From positions 1 to 10,678 of the forward strand of contig CAJZJY010000030.1 of the NCBI GenBank assembly GCA_916050055.1: a stretch of 10,678 nt of DNA. The letters are read 5' to 3'. The DNA is from an uncultured Streptococcus sp. Lineage in GTDB: Bacteria > Bacillota > Bacilli > Lactobacillales > Aerococcaceae. The notes under the pieces were generated by a model. The model did not search any database and was not told the DNA's origin. It saw nothing but the letters and a program-made list of their open reading frames with translations. Made by a program: the position numbers and the translations under genes. Positions 6,902-10,678 of this stretch are shown here, piece after piece. Positions within the stretch are counted from its first letter, which is position 1. Each line of letters starts with the position of its first letter.

Positions 6902-8389
6902 TTAGTTTGTGTAGTAAAGGTTTGTGCCAGCAAATTGTGGTTCGCAAGTCGCCATCACTCCTAGGCTTCGGAAGGTTTCTTCGTCGGCTTTTTGAAGGAT
7001 GACGGTGCTGTGTGCTTGTAAGTGGCGCAAGTTTTGTAATTGATTTTTTGCAGCTTCTGCGGCAGGGTTAGTGACTGCTGAGATGCTGAGTGCGATGAGC
7101 ACTTCTTTACTATCAAGTGAGCGGCGTTGGTGTTTTAGAACGTCGCTTCCGAGTTGGCCAATCGCATTTAAAATCACTGGTGGCAATAAATGGATGGAGT
7201 CACCAATTTCTGCTAATTCTTTAATGCAGTTGAGTAGGCAGGCTGCGCTGGCTGTCATGGTGTCTGATTGTTTTCCTGTAATGATTTTGCCGGTTGGAAG
7301 TTGTAAGGCTACTACTGGAACTTTCGCTTCGGCTTCTTTTTCAAGAGCGGCTTTTACAACTGGACGGTCTTGTGGAGAGAGTCCACTTTCTTCCATGATG
7401 TACTTGCCACGTTGAGCTGCTTCCAGCGTTCCGATACCGCGTTTGTAGTCGCATTGGCCTGCGTAGTAACGGCGGATGATTTCTTGGTTGGAAGCTTCGC
7501 GAACGACTTCGTCATCAGTGATAGCAAATCCGACACGGTTCACGCCCATATCTGTTGGAGAGTTGTAAGGGATTGGAGCGTCGCCGTAAATCTTCGTCAA
7601 AATACGACGGAGAAGTGGGAAGGCTTCGATGTCTCGGTTGTAGTTCACGGTAGTTTCGCCATATTTTGCAAGATGAAAGGTATCAATCATGTTGACATCT
7701 TCTAAGTCTGCAGTGGCTGCTTCATAGGCCACGTTCACAGGGTGGTTTAATGGTAAATTCCATACAGGGAATGTTTCGAATTTAGAATAGCCGGCACGAC
7801 GACCACGTTTGGTTTCGTGATAAAGCTGGCTTAAGCAGGTCGCTAGTTTTCCGCTGTTGGCACCAGGAGCTGTTACGACGACAAGTGGGCGAGTCGTTTC
7901 GATAAATTCATTTGCGCCATATCCTGCGTCACTAACGATGGTTTCAACGTCCATCGGATAGCCTTCTGTGTAGCCGTGCGTATACACTTTAATGCCGCGA
8001 CGTTCGAGGGAGTTTTTAAATTGTGTTGCAGCAGGTTGGCCTGTATAACGAGTAATGAGGACACTATTGATTTTAAGGTCCCAATAGTGAAGGTCGTCCA
8101 TTAAGCGAAGAACATCTTGGTCATAAGTAATCCCAAGGTCACTGCGAACTTTATTTTGTTCGATATCACCAGCATACACGCAGATAATAATCTCTGCTTG
8201 GTCGCGTAGGCGGTGAAGTAATTTGATTTTTCCGTCTGGATCGAATCCTGGCAATACGCGCATCGCGTGGAAATCACCGATTAACTTGCCTCCGAATTCT
8301 AAGTATAGTTTGTCATATGCGTTCACTCGTTGAAGAATGTATTGACTTTGTTCTTCAAGGTATTTCTCGCTATCAAATCCTAATTTCAT
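6902..8389 (-). CDS. DUF1846 (UPF0371) family protein
   Basis: This 495-residue soluble protein matches the full length of the DUF1846 family, which is found in many Firmicutes and whose role is not established. Recognisable family features are the N-terminus [18 protein letters not shown], a central glycine-rich segment [14 protein letters not shown] (about 171-184) that resembles a nucleotide-binding loop without being a canonical Walker A, and [19 protein letters not shown] (about 201-219). There is no signal peptide and there are no membrane segments, so it should be cytoplasmic. The start is supported by AAGGGGG (8403-8397) seven bases upstream. It is monocistronic, with its own promoter and terminator, and is transcribed away from the hydrolase gene next to it. 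The nucleotide-binding suggestion is inference. Confidence 0.9.
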   Translation of the reverse strand: MKLGFDSEKYLEEQSQYILQRVNAYDKLYLEFGGKLIGDFHAMRVLPGFDPDGKIKLLHRLRDQAEIIICVYAGDIEQNKVRSDLGITYDQDVLRLMDDLHYWDLKINSVLITRYTGQPAATQFKNSLERRGIKVYTHGYTEGYPMDVETIVSDAGYGANEFIETTRPLVVVTAPGANSGKLATCLSQLYHETKRGRRAGYSKFETFPVWNLPLNHPVNVAYEAATADLEDVNMIDTFHLAKYGETTVNYNRDIEAFPLLRRILTKIYGDAPIPYNSPTDMGVNRVGFAITDDEVVREASNQEIIRRYYAGQCDYKRGIGTLEAAQRGKYIMEESGLSPQDRPVVKAALEKEAEAKVPVVALQLPTGKIITGKQSDTMTASAACLLNCIKELAEIGDSIHLLPPVILNAIGQLGSDVLKHQRRSLDSKEVLIALSISAVTNPAAEAAKNQLQNLRHLQAHSTVILQKADEETFRSLGVMATCEPQFAGTNLYYTN

Positions 8390-8417
8390 AGAACAACCCC
8401 CTTAATTTCATTTCAGT

Positions 8418-8426
8418 AGTATAGCA
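8418..8426 (-). promoter_or_regulatory. Extended -10 promoter of the DUF1846 gene
   Basis: On the minus strand TGCTATACT (8426-8418) is an extended -10 element about 30 bases before the start codon. The hexamer 17 bases further upstream (TAGAAT) is a poor -35 box, which an extended -10 can tolerate. Confidence 0.55.
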
Positions 8427-8483
8427 CGAAAAATGGGGGAATTCTATAGAAAATGACGGCTTTTTACCCCACAGGAAAAAGAG

Positions 8484-8512
8484 TTGCAAGCGCCATAATG
8501 ACAGAGTAGAAT
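8484..8512 (+). promoter_or_regulatory. Promoter of the DUF2974 hydrolase gene
   Basis: TTGCAA (8484-8489) and TAGAAT (8507-8512) are spaced by 17 bases, a good sigma-A arrangement. Transcription would start near 8519, about 30 bases before the ATG at 8550. This also argues against the ATG at 8517, which would leave essentially no leader. Confidence 0.6.
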
Positions 8513-8536
8513 AGTAATGGACTCACTCAAAATAAC

Positions 8537-8541
8537 GGAGG
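8537..8541 (+). promoter_or_regulatory. Ribosome binding site deciding the hydrolase start
   Basis: GGAGG lies eight bases before the ATG at 8550. The in-frame ATG at 8517 has no comparable site upstream, so 8550 is preferred. Confidence 0.75.
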
Positions 8542-8549
8542 ATTTTCGT

Positions 8550-9836
8550 ATGAAAAACATGTTGGATTATATTAAAGAGTTTGGGCACGTTTCGTTTGAA
8601 GAAAGAGCCTTTTCTGAAATCGACGCATTAGTTTTAACGGAATTAGAGTATTTACCACTTGAAAAAGTTGTTCCTAGCGATGAAAATGGTGAGAATTTTG
8701 TCACAGTGAAAGAAATCGCCGAGTATATGCAGGAACATAAACAAGAATTATTCGATGAGAATCCAATGATGATAACAGAGGAGCGGCATGAAGTATCGCA
8801 AGTGATTGCGGATGCACCTCGCTTCCAATCGTTGAAATTCTTCGGTGTGGTGAGCGAATGGGATAAAGATACAACAAAACAATTCGCAGCTGTCACGGTG
8901 GAAGTAGAACCTAGTGTCAGACTTGTTGTGTTTAGAGGGACGGATGAAACGCTGATTGGCTGGAAGGAAGACTTCCTAATGACGTATTCACCACTTGTTG
9001 CGGCTCAGACGGATGCCAAGGAGTATTTAGCCAAACAAGCCAGTTTATGGGATGGGGACTTAATGATTTCTGGACATTCAAAGGGTGGTAACTTAGCCAT
9101 TTATGCTGCGGCCACTCAAGCAGAAGACGTGCAACTGCGCATTGTCGATATTTTCTGCTTTGATTCTCCTGGATTGTACCGTTCTGTACTTGAAACAAAA
9201 GGGTATCAAAATATAGTGCCATTAGCGATGCGTTATATTCCACAAGATTCACTTGTTGGATTAATGCTAGAATCCGAAGTGCCGTATGTGATTGTTAAAA
9301 GTAATGCCACCGGTGCGATGCAACATAGCGCCATGACATGGGAGATTGAAGACGGTCAATTTATTAAGATGGAAAAATTAACCAAAAATAGTCAGTTGAA
9401 TGATCAAACATTCAAGAAATGGACAGAATCGGTGAGCGATGAAGAACTGGAATTGTTCTGGAATGTGTTCTTTGAACTACTATTTTCTGTTGGAATTGAT
9501 ACGGTGAATGATTTATACGGACAGTTTATGCATTATGTGCAAGAGTTCTTGAAGGCAGCAGGGAATATGGACGAAGAAAAACGTGAATTGTTAACACGTA
9601 TTGCGTTATTACTCGTTTCAACTCGCTTTGAAGTTTGGAAAGACTCGTTAGATATGTCTGAGTTAGTGCAGTTTGAAATGCCTGAGCTAAAATTACCAAC
9701 ATGGGATGAACTCATGACGACTTTAAGTTGGAAGAAGAATGGCTTTGAGGTCCATTATCGTGCTACTGAGGAAAACGAAGAAATTCGCGCGTACTATCAA
9801 CAGCGCCACGAACAAAAGAAACACGAAGAAAAATAA
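8550..9836 (+). CDS. DUF2974 (Mbeg1-like) alpha/beta-hydrolase family protein
   Basis: The product has 428 residues from the ATG at 8550, chosen over the in-frame ATG at 8517 because GGAGG lies eight bases upstream. The fold resembles class 3 lipases. VVFRGTDET (126-134) corresponds to the conserved FRGT strand, and SGHSKGGNLA (174-183) is the nucleophile elbow, with Ser177 as likely catalytic serine. Asp205 or Asp233 and His259 (MQHSAMTW) are candidate partners. There is no signal peptide, so it should act in the cytoplasm. The C-terminal 160 residues are helical and charged and end in a Lys/Glu-rich tail. The family is widespread in lactic acid bacteria and clostridia, but its substrate is not established. 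The gene is monocistronic, diverging from the DUF1846 gene and converging on the thiolase. Confidence 0.88.
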   Translation: MKNMLDYIKEFGHVSFEERAFSEIDALVLTELEYLPLEKVVPSDENGENFVTVKEIAEYMQEHKQELFDENPMMITEERHEVSQVIADAPRFQSLKFFGVVSEWDKDTTKQFAAVTVEVEPSVRLVVFRGTDETLIGWKEDFLMTYSPLVAAQTDAKEYLAKQASLWDGDLMISGHSKGGNLAIYAAATQAEDVQLRIVDIFCFDSPGLYRSVLETKGYQNIVPLAMRYIPQDSLVGLMLESEVPYVIVKSNATGAMQHSAMTWEIEDGQFIKMEKLTKNSQLNDQTFKKWTESVSDEELELFWNVFFELLFSVGIDTVNDLYGQFMHYVQEFLKAAGNMDEEKRELLTRIALLLVSTRFEVWKDSLDMSELVQFEMPELKLPTWDELMTTLSWKKNGFEVHYRATEENEEIRAYYQQRHEQKKHEEK

Positions 9837-9840
9837 AAAG

Positions 9841-9884
9841 AGAGTTGTCCAAAATTCACTTATAAGTGAATTTTGGGCAACTCT
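9841..9884. terminator. Shared hairpin terminator between hydrolase and thiolase genes
   Basis: A long stem, AGAGTTG with CAACTCT outside and the symmetric core centred on ACTTATAAGT (9851-9874) inside, lies between the stops at 9836 and 9896. On the minus strand it is followed by CTTTTTATTTTT, a good T run for the thiolase gene. On the plus strand the tail TATTATTTAT is weaker but usable for the hydrolase gene. The core is almost the same as the palindrome at 1753-1776. Confidence 0.8.
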
Positions 9885-9895
9885 TATTATTTATA

Positions 9896-10678
9896 CTATT
9901 GTTCGCGTTCAATCGCGATGGCAACACCCATGCCGCCGCCTACACAGAGGGAAGCAACACCGATTTTACCGTCGAGTTGGTCGAGAGCATTGATCAGTGT
10001 GACCACAATACGAGCACCAGAAGCACCGATTGGATGGCCTAGCGCAATGGCACCACCGAATGGATTTACTTTTTCAGTTGGAATCTTCAAGTCTTTGATG
10101 ACCGCCATACTTTGTGCGGCGAAGGCTTCGTTCAGTTCAAAGACATCCACTTTTTCAAGCGGAATCCGTGTACGCGCCACTAATTTTTGGATGGCAGGGA
10201 CAGGACCGATTCCCATAATCGAAGGATCGACACCAGCTTCGGCATAGCCTTTCAAGGTTGCAAGAATTGGAAGGCCAAGCTCTGTTGCGTATTCACGTGT
10301 TGTCATGATGACACAAGCGGCACCATCGTTAATTCCAGAGGCGTTTCCTGCTGTAACCGTTCCGTCTTTTTTGAAGGAAGGTTTGAGGCCTGCAAGAGTC
10401 TCCAGTGTCGTGTTTGGACGGATAAATTCATCCGTTACTTTTAAGTCGTCGGATTTTGTTTTGCGATTGAAGACTGCTACAGGAGTGATTTCGCTAGCGA
10501 AACGTCCTTCTTCTTGTGCTTTAGCGGCTTTTTGTTGAGAAGCCACAGCGAAAGCGTCTTGTTCTTCGCGGGTAAATCCGTATTTTTCAACAATGTTTTC
10601 TGCGGTAATCCCCATCGCGTCTTGTGAGTAGGCGTCCGTTAATCCATCATTAAATAAAGAGTCTACTAATGTCACAGG
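9896..10678 (-). CDS. Acetyl-CoA acetyltransferase (thiolase), C-terminal part; 5' end outside the window
   Basis: Thiolases of this type join two acetyl-CoA molecules into acetoacetyl-CoA, for example as the first step of the mevalonate pathway, or run the reverse cleavage. About 260 residues are present of a usual 390 or so, so the N-terminal part with the nucleophilic cysteine is missing. The GTG at 10675 is an internal valine codon (VTLVDSLFNDGLTDAY), not a start. Visible family motifs are NEAFAAQ, GHPIGASGAR with the catalytic histidine, and CVGGGMG with the second catalytic cysteine near the C-terminus. The stop is TAG at 9898-9896. In Lactobacillales the neighbour could be mvaE/HMG-CoA genes upstream, which cannot be seen here. 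There is no frameshift in the visible part. Confidence 0.93.
   Translation of the reverse strand, partial: PVTLVDSLFNDGLTDAYSQDAMGITAENIVEKYGFTREEQDAFAVASQQKAAKAQEEGRFASEITPVAVFNRKTKSDDLKVTDEFIRPNTTLETLAGLKPSFKKDGTVTAGNASGINDGAACVIMTTREYATELGLPILATLKGYAEAGVDPSIMGIGPVPAIQKLVARTRIPLEKVDVFELNEAFAAQSMAVIKDLKIPTEKVNPFGGAIALGHPIGASGARIVVTLINALDQLDGKIGVASLCVGGGMGVAIAIEREQ

Noticed and set aside
8517..8549. Upstream in-frame ATG as start of the hydrolase
   Set aside because: It lacks a ribosome site and coincides with the expected transcription start, while GGAGG stands eight bases before the ATG at 8550.

Overview
The window looks like a chromosomal segment of a low-GC Gram-positive bacterium of the order Lactobacillales. 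The evidence is strong AGGAGG-type ribosome sites, a zinc lipoprotein of the streptococcal/enterococcal AdcA type with a fused ZinT domain, a potABCD operon whose PotD resembles streptococcal PotD and appears membrane-anchored, and a DUF1846 protein typical of Firmicutes. A Carnobacteriaceae genus such as Granulicatella is plausible, but this is inference and the genus cannot be fixed from the sequence alone.

Layout. Positions 4-1530 encode the zinc-binding lipoprotein AdcA (start codon inside the window, upstream control outside it). Positions 1531-1994 are non-coding. They hold a GC-richer stretch that folds well on paper, a strong palindromic terminator, a second AT-rich palindrome, two smaller symmetric sites, and a good sigma-A promoter. 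Positions 1995-6371 are a five-gene polyamine unit: an XRE/cupin regulator followed by potA, potB, potC and potD. The pot genes overlap by 8, 4 and 4 bases. A terminator follows potD.

Positions 6372-6901 are a second non-coding stretch between convergent genes. Most of it is one large imperfect inverted repeat of about 330 bp with nested hairpins, which could be a MITE-like element or a large structured RNA. After it, on the minus strand, lies a DUF1846 protein (6902-8389) with its own promoter and terminator. Diverging from it is a DUF2974 (Mbeg1-like) alpha/beta hydrolase (8550-9836). This converges on a thiolase (acetyl-CoA acetyltransferase), of which only the C-terminal two thirds are present (9896-10678, minus strand). 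The two share a hairpin terminator.

How the genes work together. The regulator probably senses polyamines or a related ligand and controls the spermidine/putrescine importer: PotD captures the substrate, PotB and PotC form the channel, and PotA hydrolyses ATP. AdcA delivers zinc to an AdcBC-type importer encoded elsewhere. The remaining three genes are housekeeping or uncharacterised and show no obvious link to each other. I see no phage genes, transposase, CRISPR array, toxin-antitoxin pair or defence system. The less ordinary signals are in the two non-coding regions.
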